Positions 34,889 to 42,425 of a stretch of 61,998 bases of DNA are shown piece after piece. The stretch lies in contig JAPKZK010000039.1 in the NCBI GenBank assembly GCA_026393835.1, positions 1 to 61,998 on the forward strand. The letters run 5' to 3'. Within the stretch, counting starts at the first letter, position 1, and every line of letters starts with the position of its first letter. This DNA comes from Candidatus Aminicenantota bacterium (GTDB taxonomy: Bacteria; Acidobacteriota; Aminicenantia; UBA2199). The translations under genes were made by a program, and so were the position numbers. Under the pieces are notes generated by a model. It had not been told where the DNA came from and ran no database searches. It was given only the letters and a program-made list of their open reading frames with translations.

Positions 34889-35410
34889 TTACAGCGCTTT
34901 GATTTTTTCTTTTAACCGGGCGCTTTTTTCCAGGACAGTTTTCTTTTGTTTTTCCCGGTATTCCTGTAGTTTTTTCTTCAGATCAGGGTTTTCCAGGGCC
35001 AGGATTTCCACGGCAAAGAGCGCCGCGTTCACTCCGCCGGCGCTGCCGATGCCGAAAGCGGCCACCGGGATACCGGCGGGCATTTGCACGATGGAATAAA
35101 GCGAGTCCAGGCCGGAAAGGTCCGACATGATCGGCACACCCAACACGGGCAACGCGGTATGGCTGGCAATGACCCCGGGTAAATGCGCTGCGCCGCCGGC
35201 AGCGGCAATGATGACCCGGACGCCCTGCCCCTCGAAACTCCTGATTACCTCGATGGTTCGTTCCGGCGTCCGGTGGGCCGAACTGACTTCTATCTCAAAG
35301 GGGATAGCAAATTCTTTCAACAGCATTACCCCCTTTTCCATATGGGGAAAATCCGAATCGCTGCCTAAAATGACGCCTATTTTTTTATTATTGTCATTAC
35401 TTTCCTTCAC
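34889..35410 (-). CDS. purE: N5-carboxyaminoimidazole ribonucleotide mutase
   Basis: 173 residues, usual length for class I PurE. Diagnostic motifs: GVILGSDSDFPHMEKG, EVSSAHRTPERT (catalytic His), IAAAGGAAHLPGVIAS, and VPIMSDLSGLDSLYSIVQMPAGIPVA. It interconverts N5-CAIR and CAIR in purine synthesis. The start overlaps the end of purD by 14 nt, so translation is coupled. PurK is not in the window. The C-terminus is extended and highly charged (KKKLQEYREKQKKTVLEKSA). Confidence 0.95.
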   Translation of the reverse strand: MKESNDNNKKIGVILGSDSDFPHMEKGVMLLKEFAIPFEIEVSSAHRTPERTIEVIRSFEGQGVRVIIAAAGGAAHLPGVIASHTALPVLGVPIMSDLSGLDSLYSIVQMPAGIPVAAFGIGSAGGVNAALFAVEILALENPDLKKKLQEYREKQKKTVLEKSARLKEKIKAL

Positions 35411-36671
35411 TGGATTTTTTCCTCCCGATATCCTGTCTGAAATTCATATTATCGAAACTAATAAAAGAGATGGCGTCGTAAATTCTTTTCATGGTATCTT
35501 TCAATGTGGTTCCCCTGGCGCAGATATTTAATACGCGGCCGCCGGCGGAATAATAGCCGTCGCTCTTTAATATGGTGCCGGCATGAAAAACCTCCACGCC
35601 CATGGCTTTGGCCCGTTTCAGGCCTTCGATTGTTTTGCCGGTTTCGAATTTACCCGGGTAGCCCCTGGAAGTCAACACGACGCACCCGCTGACTTCGTCG
35701 CTCCATTCGACGGGGATGTCGAATAAGTTGCCGTCCGCCGAGCCTTCCAGCAAATCCACCAGGTCGCTTTTCATGCGCAGAAGTAAGGCCTGGGTTTCAG
35801 GGTCGCCGAAGCGTACGTTATACTCCAATACCATGGGCCCGATGCGGGTTATCATCAAGCCCGCGTACAAAAGTCCACGAAACTCTTTGCCCTCGAATTT
35901 TAAACCTTCGATGGTGGGCAGGATAATGGTATTCATGATGGTGTTATACAGGTCCCGGCTGATTTCCGGGGCAGGGGATATGGAACCCATGCCGCCGGTA
36001 TTGGGGCCTTTGTCGTTTTCCTCAGCCCTTTTATAGTCCATGGAGGTCGCCAGTGGGATGACGCGTTTGCCGTCGGCGATGGCCATAAAGGACATTTCCT
36101 GGCCTTTGAGGAATTCTTCGATGACCACCTGTTCCCCGGATTTGCCGAATTTATTCTCCAGCATGATGATGCGGATGCTTTCTTCGGCCTGCCGTGAATT
36201 CTGACAAACAAAGACGCCTTTCCCTCCGGCGAGGCCGTCGGCTTTTATCACCAGCGGGAACGAGGCAGTTCTTATATGATTGATGGCGCCGATGGCGGAG
36301 TCGAAAACATTAAACCCGGCAGTGGGAATATTGTTCTTTTTCATAAATTCTTTGGCAAAGGCTTTGGAGCTTTCAATGACGGAGGCCCTCTGGGTGGGGC
36401 CGAAGATTTTCAGGTTTTTCTTGCTGAATTCATCGACGATGCCCAGGGCCAGGGATATTTCAGGTCCTACGATTGTAAGGTCGATTTTTTCTTTCTGGGC
36501 GAATACCGCCAGTTCGACCGTGTTGGATTCTTTAATATTGACTGTTTCCGCCAGGTCTTTCATGCCGCCGTTACCCGGGGCGGCATAGATCTTTTCCACC
36601 CGCCTGGACTGGGATAGCTTCCATACCAATGCGTGTTCCCTACCGCCTGAGCCGACTACCAATACTTTCAT
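35397..36671 (-). CDS. purD: Phosphoribosylamine-glycine ligase (GAR synthetase)
   Basis: 424 residues, full length. The N-terminal domain opens MKVLVVGSGGREHALVWKL. The ATP-grasp core has FPLVIKADGLAGGKGV, EEFLKGQEMSFMAIADG, GPNTGGMGSISP and LEYNVRFGDPETQ. It makes GAR from phosphoribosylamine, glycine and ATP, the second step of purine synthesis. The ATG has AAGGAGG 5 nt upstream. It is the first gene of a purD-purE-mtaB run on the minus strand with a normal leadered promoter. Confidence 0.96.
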   Translation of the reverse strand: MKVLVVGSGGREHALVWKLSQSRRVEKIYAAPGNGGMKDLAETVNIKESNTVELAVFAQKEKIDLTIVGPEISLALGIVDEFSKKNLKIFGPTQRASVIESSKAFAKEFMKKNNIPTAGFNVFDSAIGAINHIRTASFPLVIKADGLAGGKGVFVCQNSRQAEESIRIIMLENKFGKSGEQVVIEEFLKGQEMSFMAIADGKRVIPLATSMDYKRAEENDKGPNTGGMGSISPAPEISRDLYNTIMNTIILPTIEGLKFEGKEFRGLLYAGLMITRIGPMVLEYNVRFGDPETQALLLRMKSDLVDLLEGSADGNLFDIPVEWSDEVSGCVVLTSRGYPGKFETGKTIEGLKRAKAMGVEVFHAGTILKSDGYYSAGGRVLNICARGTTLKDTMKRIYDAISFISFDNMNFRQDIGRKKSSEGK

Positions 36672-36707
36672 GTTGACCTCCTTAAACTATTTCTTTGTTG
36701 AATGATT

Positions 36708-36736
36708 ATTATACGATAATAGTGTGAAGAGGTAAA
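36708..36736 (-). promoter_or_regulatory. purD promoter
   Basis: Minus strand: TTTACC (36736-36731), 17-bp spacer, perfect TATAAT (36713-36708). The leader is about 35 nt and includes AAGGAGG before the ATG. No purine riboswitch is visible in so short a leader. Confidence 0.7.
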
Positions 36737-36800
36737 GACCTGATACTTTTCCAAAAATAAAAGGCTCGTTTCTTCCCTTACCTTCTTATCTTCCTTTTTT

Positions 36801-38549
36801 TCAGCGCCCCTCTTTTATTTCTTTTTCGGATAAGCCGGAGTATTTAACGATGAGTTCAATAGGAAGTTTGTCGGCAAGCATCTGTTTAACCATTTGCCAT
36901 TTTTCCTCTTTGGCTTCTTCGGTAATGTCCATTTTTGTTTCGCTGCCGGTTTCGCCGAGTTCCCTGGCTTTCCAGTCCCCGATGTTTCGTTCGGTTTTAG
37001 CAAACCCGATACCCAGTAATATGATTTTTTTACTTTTCCCCAGGTAAGGGGAGTAATATTGCTTATCTTCAATTTGGTCCAGGGCGGATTGGGCGCTGCC
37101 CATTTTGAATTCGATGATATAAATATAACGGTCCAGCGATACAACGATATCGCTTCTACCTAACGCAGTCTGGATTTCGGCCTGGACGGCCGTCATGGAA
37201 ATTTTTAAAGCGACATAAATAAGGGAATGATAGTAGGCTTCCCTATTTTCGATTTGAATATTGTAAGGAATAGACGACAGGAGCGCTTTGATATTTTGGA
37301 TAAAATCGTCGATTTTATTTTCAGCGAGGGCTTGTTTGATTTGTGAAGTAATCTCGTTTGTCTCATACCCCGGTTTATTGCTGAAACCGTCCAATAGATA
37401 TTGGAGGAACGCTGTTCTGACTTCCCGGTTGGGATAGGATAACACATATATATCGTCTTTTATCTCTTTTATCGTTAGATAGCCCGTCTGGAAAAGAAGG
37501 GAGGAAATATTGTCGATGCCGATGGTCCCGATGTCGAATTTTTCAAAGAAATTCTCATTCACACTCATACGCTCATACCGATCGATTGAGACGCCGGTCT
37601 TTTTCAATATATTCACCAGGAAAGTAGGGGAGCCCGTGGCAAACCAATAGTTTTTAAATAAATAGGCGCCGAAAAAGCTGAGAATGGAAAAGGGGTTATA
37701 AACAAAATTGATCCCGTCCCAGGAGTAACCGTTATAATAATCTTTTAGTTTCTCAAAGAGGACCTGGCGTTTCCGGCCGGTTTTTTTCTCCCATTCGGCG
37801 ATATAATAGGAGAAGTAATGCTCGATTTCTTCCTGTGTATAACCCAACATCGCTGCATACTGTGGGTAGATGGTGATGTCATTGAGGTGGTTCAAATCGC
37901 TAAAGATGGAGACTTTACTGAATTTGGATACGCCGGTGATAAGCAGAAATTTTATATAGGAGCCTTGCGCTTTGAGGATCGAATAGAAGTTTTTTAAGAT
38001 ATCCCGGTTTTTTTCTGCTACGGGGATATTTTCCATATAATCGATAATGGGTTTATCGTATTCATCGATCAGGACAACAACTTTTTTATCTTTGGCCAGT
38101 ATCTCGATTAATTCGCCGAATTTTCCTTTGCTGGATTCCCCGGTTAATTTTACATTGAAGTGAGCAGCCAATGAATCCATTTTTTTGGAAAGGGCCCGCT
38201 CCAGTTCCAGCGTTTTATAATCGACGCCCAGGAAGTCCAGGTGGATGATGGGATATTCTATCCATTCGATTTTGTCATAAATCCAGCAGTTCTTAAAGAG
38301 TTCCTTACTTCCGCTGAATAGTTCTTTAAAGGTAGAGATGAGCAGGGATTTCCCGAAGCGGCGTGGGCGGGATAGAAAGCAATTGGAATCCCGGCTCATC
38401 AATTCATAAATATATTGGGTTTTATCAACGTAGATGCAATTTTCCAGGATGCGGTCCTTGAACGTATGTTTACCGATTTCCAATTTATATCCCCATTTAT
38501 TTTCTTGAGATATCGGGGCATTCGCCGCGGCATTTTTATTATTCATCAT
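36801..38549 (-). CDS. AAA-ATPase-like / PD-(D/E)XK_9 protein
   Basis: 582 residues. The N-terminal AAA-ATPase_like domain (PF09820 type) shows TFKDRILENCIYVDKTQYIY, Walker A SRPRRFGKSLLISTF and Walker B VVVLIDEYDKPIIDYM. The C-terminal PDDEXK_9 nuclease fold has GRSDIVVSL...YIYIIEFKM with D-(x)n-EFK. A short tail (KQMLADKLPIELIVKYSGLS) resembles the Rpn/transposase-associated C-terminal motif. This family expands to dozens of copies in some Bacteroidetes and other anaerobes, and its function is unsettled. GAGG lies upstream of the ATG 38549. It is separated from purD by 129 nt. Confidence 0.88.
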   Translation of the reverse strand: MMNNKNAAANAPISQENKWGYKLEIGKHTFKDRILENCIYVDKTQYIYELMSRDSNCFLSRPRRFGKSLLISTFKELFSGSKELFKNCWIYDKIEWIEYPIIHLDFLGVDYKTLELERALSKKMDSLAAHFNVKLTGESSKGKFGELIEILAKDKKVVVLIDEYDKPIIDYMENIPVAEKNRDILKNFYSILKAQGSYIKFLLITGVSKFSKVSIFSDLNHLNDITIYPQYAAMLGYTQEEIEHYFSYYIAEWEKKTGRKRQVLFEKLKDYYNGYSWDGINFVYNPFSILSFFGAYLFKNYWFATGSPTFLVNILKKTGVSIDRYERMSVNENFFEKFDIGTIGIDNISSLLFQTGYLTIKEIKDDIYVLSYPNREVRTAFLQYLLDGFSNKPGYETNEITSQIKQALAENKIDDFIQNIKALLSSIPYNIQIENREAYYHSLIYVALKISMTAVQAEIQTALGRSDIVVSLDRYIYIIEFKMGSAQSALDQIEDKQYYSPYLGKSKKIILLGIGFAKTERNIGDWKARELGETGSETKMDITEEAKEEKWQMVKQMLADKLPIELIVKYSGLSEKEIKEGR

Positions 38550-38569
38550 TGCTGTACCTCATGAATTGG

Positions 38570-38598
38570 ATTATATCTTAATTACGAATTTTCCGCAA
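38570..38598 (-). promoter_or_regulatory. Promoter of the AAA/PDDEXK_9 gene
   Basis: Minus strand: TTGCGG (38598-38593), 17-bp spacer, TATAAT (38575-38570), with a 20-nt leader containing GAGG. Confidence 0.65.
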
Positions 38599-38610
38599 CC
38601 CCCCCATGCC

Positions 38611-38672
38611 CCCCATGCTGGGGGTCCCGTTTGTAGGACCGTACCGGAAGATTCCACCCAAAACTTTTCCGG
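38611..38672 (+). repeat. CATGCTGGGGGTCCCG repeat, left copy
   Basis: 62 bp nearly identical to 42131-42193 in the same orientation: CCCCATGCTGGGGGTCCCG, GTAGGACCGTACCGGAAG and ACTTTTCCGG. It contains nested small palindromes. The two copies flank the ATPase/TPR gene pair. Confidence 0.9.
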
Positions 38673-38748
38673 CCCCAATGCTCCTGATTTCCTCTATGTT
38701 TTTCCTTTTCGTGTTTTTCGCGTGTTCCGTGGGCCAGTTTTAGTGTAG

Positions 38749-38769
38749 GGAACAGGCATTGCCTGTTCC
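38749..38769. repeat. GGAACAGGCA palindrome (also at 44528)
   Basis: Perfect 10-bp arms GGAACAGGCA and TGCCTGTTCC with one central base. A degenerate second copy follows at 38794-38815, and another clean copy is at 44528-44548, each preceded by GTAG. No protein-coding context; unknown role. Confidence 0.85.
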
Positions 38770-38862
38770 AACGGGGCATTTGGGGAACAGGCGGTGCCAG
38801 TTCCCTACCAATTTGCGCCCTGCGCGATACCTTTTTGGATAGATTTTAGCTATCCCTACCCA

Positions 38863-39010
38863 ATGGGAAGATAGTTTTCTGTAATGGGAAGATATTTTTC
38901 TATAATGGGAATGTATTTTTCAGTTATGGGAAGGTATATGGATACCTATGGGAAGATATTTTTTAGTGATGGGAAGATAGTTTTCTGTAATGGGAAGGTA
39001 TTTTACAGGC
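38863..39010. repeat. 21-bp tandem array D (7 units, ATGGGAAGATAGTTTTCTGTA-type)
   Basis: ATGGGAA starts at 38863, 38884, 38905, 38926, 38948, 38969 and 38990: spacing 21 bp except once 22. Each unit is ATGGGAA followed by an A/T-rich tail (GATAGTTTTCTGT). Confidence 0.9.
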
Positions 39011-39407
39011 GTAAGAATGGGGTTCCCAGGGTGAAAAATAGCAAAAAATGACGAGCGATCGCGAAAATTCCCTAAATTTACTTCTCGATGAAGCGTTTGA
39101 AATGTTTATTTCTGAAAAGTTTCGTAATAAAGGCTGATTTCTTGTATGTCCCATTTTTCTTCCCGACACGATAATGATTGATAGATCATTCCAATAATAA
39201 TAGACTCTTGAAAAATAAATGGTACATAAATGGTACAAATGGCTCATGCCTTACGTAACCTGTTGGGAAAGAATCGCAAGAGATCAGTTTCGGCTTATGT
39301 TTTTCCCTTTCGCGTGTTTCGTGGGCCTGCTTTTGTTTTGGTTATTTGAATTTGTTTGTACACGCGATTTCGTGCTTTCTTTCTTAAATGTTCCCTTTTC
39401 CTTGATA
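39011..39407. other. Intergenic, with words shared with the 42.0-42.2 kb gap
   Basis: GCTGATTTCTTGTATGTCCC (39133-39152, shared segment to about 39160) recurs at 42098-42125. A segment starting CTTATGTTTTT and including CCCTTTCGCGTGTTTCGTGG (from 39294) recurs from 42040. The shared words appear in opposite order in the two gaps. No gene is seen. Confidence 0.7.
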
Positions 39408-40583
39408 TCACACAAGCGTCTTAATCCGATCGCGGTTTTTTTTTATAATATCCAGTTTGGGATGTCCGTTGGGAAAGATTTTTTGCATAATGGCCACGGC
39501 TTTTTCGGCATAACCAAGGGCGGCAGGGTAGTTTTTCATATCATTGCAAAAAGTGGACAGGTTATGGTACGGCACAGCAAAGTCGGGATGATTCGGGGCC
39601 AATACCGATTCAAGTATTTTTAAGGCTTTCAATAGAAATTTCAAAGCCCGGACCTGTTGCCCCATAGCCCGATAAATCATCGCTGCATTATTGTACGACT
39701 GGGCGAGATCTGGATGATTGGGGTCCAATACCGATTTCCTTATTTTCAATGCTTTCAATTGAAATTCCAACGCGCGGTCCAATTGACCCATAGCCAGGTA
39801 AATCTGCGAGATATTATTGTATGCCGCTGCCAGGTCATCAGTCTGTTTATCAGGGGACATTTCCAGGATATCCACAGTCTCAATGGTGTATTGCAGCGCT
39901 AAATTATAATCCCCTATTTGATAGTAAAGCGTTCCAATATCTCTTAAAAGAGGAAGCCTTCTTTGCTTATCTTTTATTTTTTCTATTTTTGTCTGCAAAT
40001 ACTTAATTTTTTCCTGGGGATCGGAGTATTTCTGCGTCTCAATTCCAGGCATCGCCTGCAACAGCTTTTTTTCCTCCTCTTCCGGTATAAAAGAGAATGT
40101 CAATTTTATCCAATCGTAAAAATCGAAAGCATGCCGAATCATCTCCTTTACCAACCACTCCGTCATAAAAAAAACAAATACCGAACTGTACCTCATAAAA
40201 AAATCCCGGATTAAATTCAACCGTTCAAAAAAATCTCTTTCTCCTGCGTTTAATCGTTCTATACAGTCCTCGATATTATATATGAAAAAAATGTCCCTCT
40301 GATCCCCTATCTTTTCATGAGCAGCAGCAATTGTTTCCTGCAAACCGATGGTGTCGATAAGTGGGTTAACCATATCGATGAGATGAATCCTTCCCATTAA
40401 TGAATCATACTGGAAAAAGGATAAAATCCGGTTTCGTTCAGCCGGCATTCCCTTACACAATACAAAACCCCCATGAACCTGGGTTTGAGATAAATATTTA
40501 TAGAAAAGCTCGAAATTATATCGATTATCCGGGTGAGAGAACAGGGGTTGAATTGAATTCCCCGCCTGCTTTTTATTTTTCAT
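39408..40583 (-). CDS. TPR protein with degenerate NTPase-like N-terminus
   Basis: 391 residues from ATG 40583, which overlaps the upstream ATPase stop by 11 nt (translational coupling). Residues about 20-190 have alternating strands and helices (GGFVLCKG, GRIHLIDMV, DIFFIYNIEDCIERL) that look like a P-loop fold with Walker A lost. From about 215 there are at least four kinesin-light-chain-type TPRs (AAAYNNISQIYLAMGQLDRA, AQSYNNAAMIYRAMGQQVRA). I read it as a partner or receptor subunit for the ATPase encoded just before it. No catalytic residues are evident. Confidence 0.75.
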   Translation of the reverse strand: MKNKKQAGNSIQPLFSHPDNRYNFELFYKYLSQTQVHGGFVLCKGMPAERNRILSFFQYDSLMGRIHLIDMVNPLIDTIGLQETIAAAHEKIGDQRDIFFIYNIEDCIERLNAGERDFFERLNLIRDFFMRYSSVFVFFMTEWLVKEMIRHAFDFYDWIKLTFSFIPEEEEKKLLQAMPGIETQKYSDPQEKIKYLQTKIEKIKDKQRRLPLLRDIGTLYYQIGDYNLALQYTIETVDILEMSPDKQTDDLAAAYNNISQIYLAMGQLDRALEFQLKALKIRKSVLDPNHPDLAQSYNNAAMIYRAMGQQVRALKFLLKALKILESVLAPNHPDFAVPYHNLSTFCNDMKNYPAALGYAEKAVAIMQKIFPNGHPKLDIIKKNRDRIKTLV

Positions 40584-41979
40584 TGTTTTTCTTTTTTTCT
40601 TTGTAGGTTTTAATAAAGGTATCCAGCAGCGGATGGGTATCATAAAAACCCTGGCCGTTGTATTTCATCACGGCCCGTGTTCTTAACAGGTCCAGCAGCG
40701 CAAGATTCCTTTTGGGCCCCGTCTTGTTACCATCGGAAATGTCAAACAATATATCCAGGTACTCTTCGAATGTGATGGTAATTTCATCCCTTCTTTCCTG
40801 GATCCGGGAAGAAAAAGTGTCTTTATGATAATCAATGGATTTGTTCATCGACGTTTCGCTGATTTTATCCGCTTCCTCGATAAGCGCGGCCCGCTGGATG
40901 ATATTGAATAATTCCCGGATCGATCCCCCAGAATAGTGAATCGCTTCTTTATAACATCGATTTTCAAACAAATCTAAATCTATCCGGCGTTTTAGAATGT
41001 CGGTTAAACAATCGATACCCGGCTGAAATTCGTTCCCGTTAACATCTTTTATTTTAATCATGGGAAGGACTTCCGCATCCCCGAATACATTCTGGATAAT
41101 TGAAAAATCCGAATGGTAAATTAATTCCACCGGGATGGTCAGCACCATCTTACAATGGAAATCCCGGATAAAGGACGCATTCTGGATATAAAATTCCCTG
41201 GCTTTTAAGAAAGCCATCTTTTCAATATCATCGATAATCAAAACCGTATCCATCCCGGTTTTGTCTTTTAAATAGTCGAAAATTCGATTGCACTCGAAAA
41301 TCAAATCGTTAATTTTGCGTTCTTCAATCCGGGTGGACTCTGTTTTATCCGATCTCGAAGTCCTGGATTCCGTTTTGGCGCTAAAAAAAGCGATTTTTAA
41401 CAATTCCACTCCCGCTGCCCATGAGCTGGCTTTATCTTTGCTTTTTTCCTTTATTATTTTTGTCTCGGAACACCACTCCTCGATCTTATGGATGATTTCT
41501 TGCAGCTCGGAGTCCGGTTTCTTTTCAGGCAGCAGACCGGTCACATGCAGGTATTGCAATAAATCCCCTACGATTTCAAAAAGTAGGGATTCGATGGTGA
41601 GTTCATTGATTTTCAGGCGGTTCCATACCGAGAAGATAATCACATTTAATTCTTCTTCCAGTTGGAAACACAACTTGATGAGTTCCGTGGTTTTTCCGGA
41701 GCCCACGAACCCGGTGAATAGTTTTTTTACATAGGGATTAAGCGGATCGGACAGGAGTTTTTTCAACGATGACACGGTATTGCCGTCCCTTACTTTCTCC
41801 GTATCCGTATAAAAGTTATCAAACCGGTTCCCGGTTAATTGATTCAGGTTTAATACGGTGGTTATATCTTTTTTCTCAAAAGCTTTCTCGACTTTCACTT
41901 TGAAATAAACACTCGGCAGATTGTAACCTTCCTGGATATTGGCAAGAAGAATACTGTTTTCATCTTTTTTATTTTTCAT
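40573..41979 (-). CDS. P-loop ATPase (AAA/STAND-like), partner of the TPR protein
   Basis: 468 residues. Walker A is FTGFVGSGKTTELIKL (about 88-103), Walker B VLIIDDIEKMAFLKA (about 245-259), then a sensor-like strand KMVLTIPVELIYHSDF. The C-terminus includes a helical lid (GGSIRELFNIIQRAALI) and a winged-helix-like region (LLDLLRTRAVMKYNG). There is no effector or repeat domain; those functions seem to reside in the coupled TPR gene. It has a leaderless promoter. A split ATPase plus TPR receptor would be an unusual two-gene form of STAND architecture; function unknown. Confidence 0.75.
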   Translation of the reverse strand: MKNKKDENSILLANIQEGYNLPSVYFKVKVEKAFEKKDITTVLNLNQLTGNRFDNFYTDTEKVRDGNTVSSLKKLLSDPLNPYVKKLFTGFVGSGKTTELIKLCFQLEEELNVIIFSVWNRLKINELTIESLLFEIVGDLLQYLHVTGLLPEKKPDSELQEIIHKIEEWCSETKIIKEKSKDKASSWAAGVELLKIAFFSAKTESRTSRSDKTESTRIEERKINDLIFECNRIFDYLKDKTGMDTVLIIDDIEKMAFLKAREFYIQNASFIRDFHCKMVLTIPVELIYHSDFSIIQNVFGDAEVLPMIKIKDVNGNEFQPGIDCLTDILKRRIDLDLFENRCYKEAIHYSGGSIRELFNIIQRAALIEEADKISETSMNKSIDYHKDTFSSRIQERRDEITITFEEYLDILFDISDGNKTGPKRNLALLDLLRTRAVMKYNGQGFYDTHPLLDTFIKTYKEKKKNNEK

Positions 41980-41985
41980 GTATTT

Positions 41986-42015
41986 ATTTTATGATAAATA
42001 GCTCCATGAAGTCAA
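41986..42015 (-). promoter_or_regulatory. Leaderless promoter of the ATPase/TPR pair
   Basis: Minus strand: TTGACT (42015-42010), 18-bp spacer, TAAAAT (41991-41986), 6 nt, ATG 41979. Confidence 0.65.
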
Positions 42016-42130
42016 GATAAATTTTGCCCCACGGGCTAACTTATGTTTTTTCCCTTTCGCGTGTTTCGTGGGTTTCGTTGGCCTGCTTTTTTTTGGGGCT
42101 GATTTCTTGTATGTCCCATTTTTCTCCTCC

Positions 42131-42193
42131 CCCCATGCTGGGGGTCCCGTTTGTAGGACCGTACCGGAAGATTCCATCCGGAAACTTTTCCGG
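42131..42193 (+). repeat. CATGCTGGGGGTCCCG repeat, right copy
   Basis: 63 bp, about 57 of them identical to 38611-38672, in direct orientation. Confidence 0.9.
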
Positions 42194-42241
42194 CTCTGAT
42201 GTCCCATTTTCTTCCCTCAAAAACCATGAATATCTCCTGTC

Positions 42242-42315
42242 AACCGGTTAAAACCCCAATCTAACCGGTTAAATTGACATTTTAACCGGTGGTATTGTCA
42301 TTTCCACCGGTAGGT
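42242..42315. repeat. 21-bp tandem array E (4 units, AACCGGTTAAATTGACATTTT-type)
   Basis: ACCGG occurs at 42243, 42264, 42285 and 42306, exactly 21 bp apart. The first two units carry the palindrome AACCGGTT. The array is just upstream of the hutU promoter, so the evenly phased palindromes could also be protein-binding sites. Confidence 0.85.
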
Positions 42316-42378
42316 TTTCCGATTGTTTCAAAAAAATATTGGCGCATCCCTGATTATCACATAAATACCAAATACCTC

Positions 42379-42407
42379 TTGACATTCATTGTGATTTCCA
42401 ATATATT
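42379..42407 (+). promoter_or_regulatory. hutU promoter
   Basis: TTGACA (42379-42384), 17-bp spacer, TATATT (42402-42407). The short leader carries CTGGAGG before the ATG at 42426. Confidence 0.8.
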
Positions 42408-42425
42408 TTAACCTGGAGGCAAAAA

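Noticed and set aside
36672..36736. Purine riboswitch in the purD leader
   Set aside because: The leader after the -10 box is only about 35 nt, too short for the aptamer.
38963..39247. 94-codon minus-strand frame
   Set aside because: Overlaps array D and repeated intergenic words; part of the same peptide is predicted from the 42.0 kb gap, as expected for a DNA repeat.
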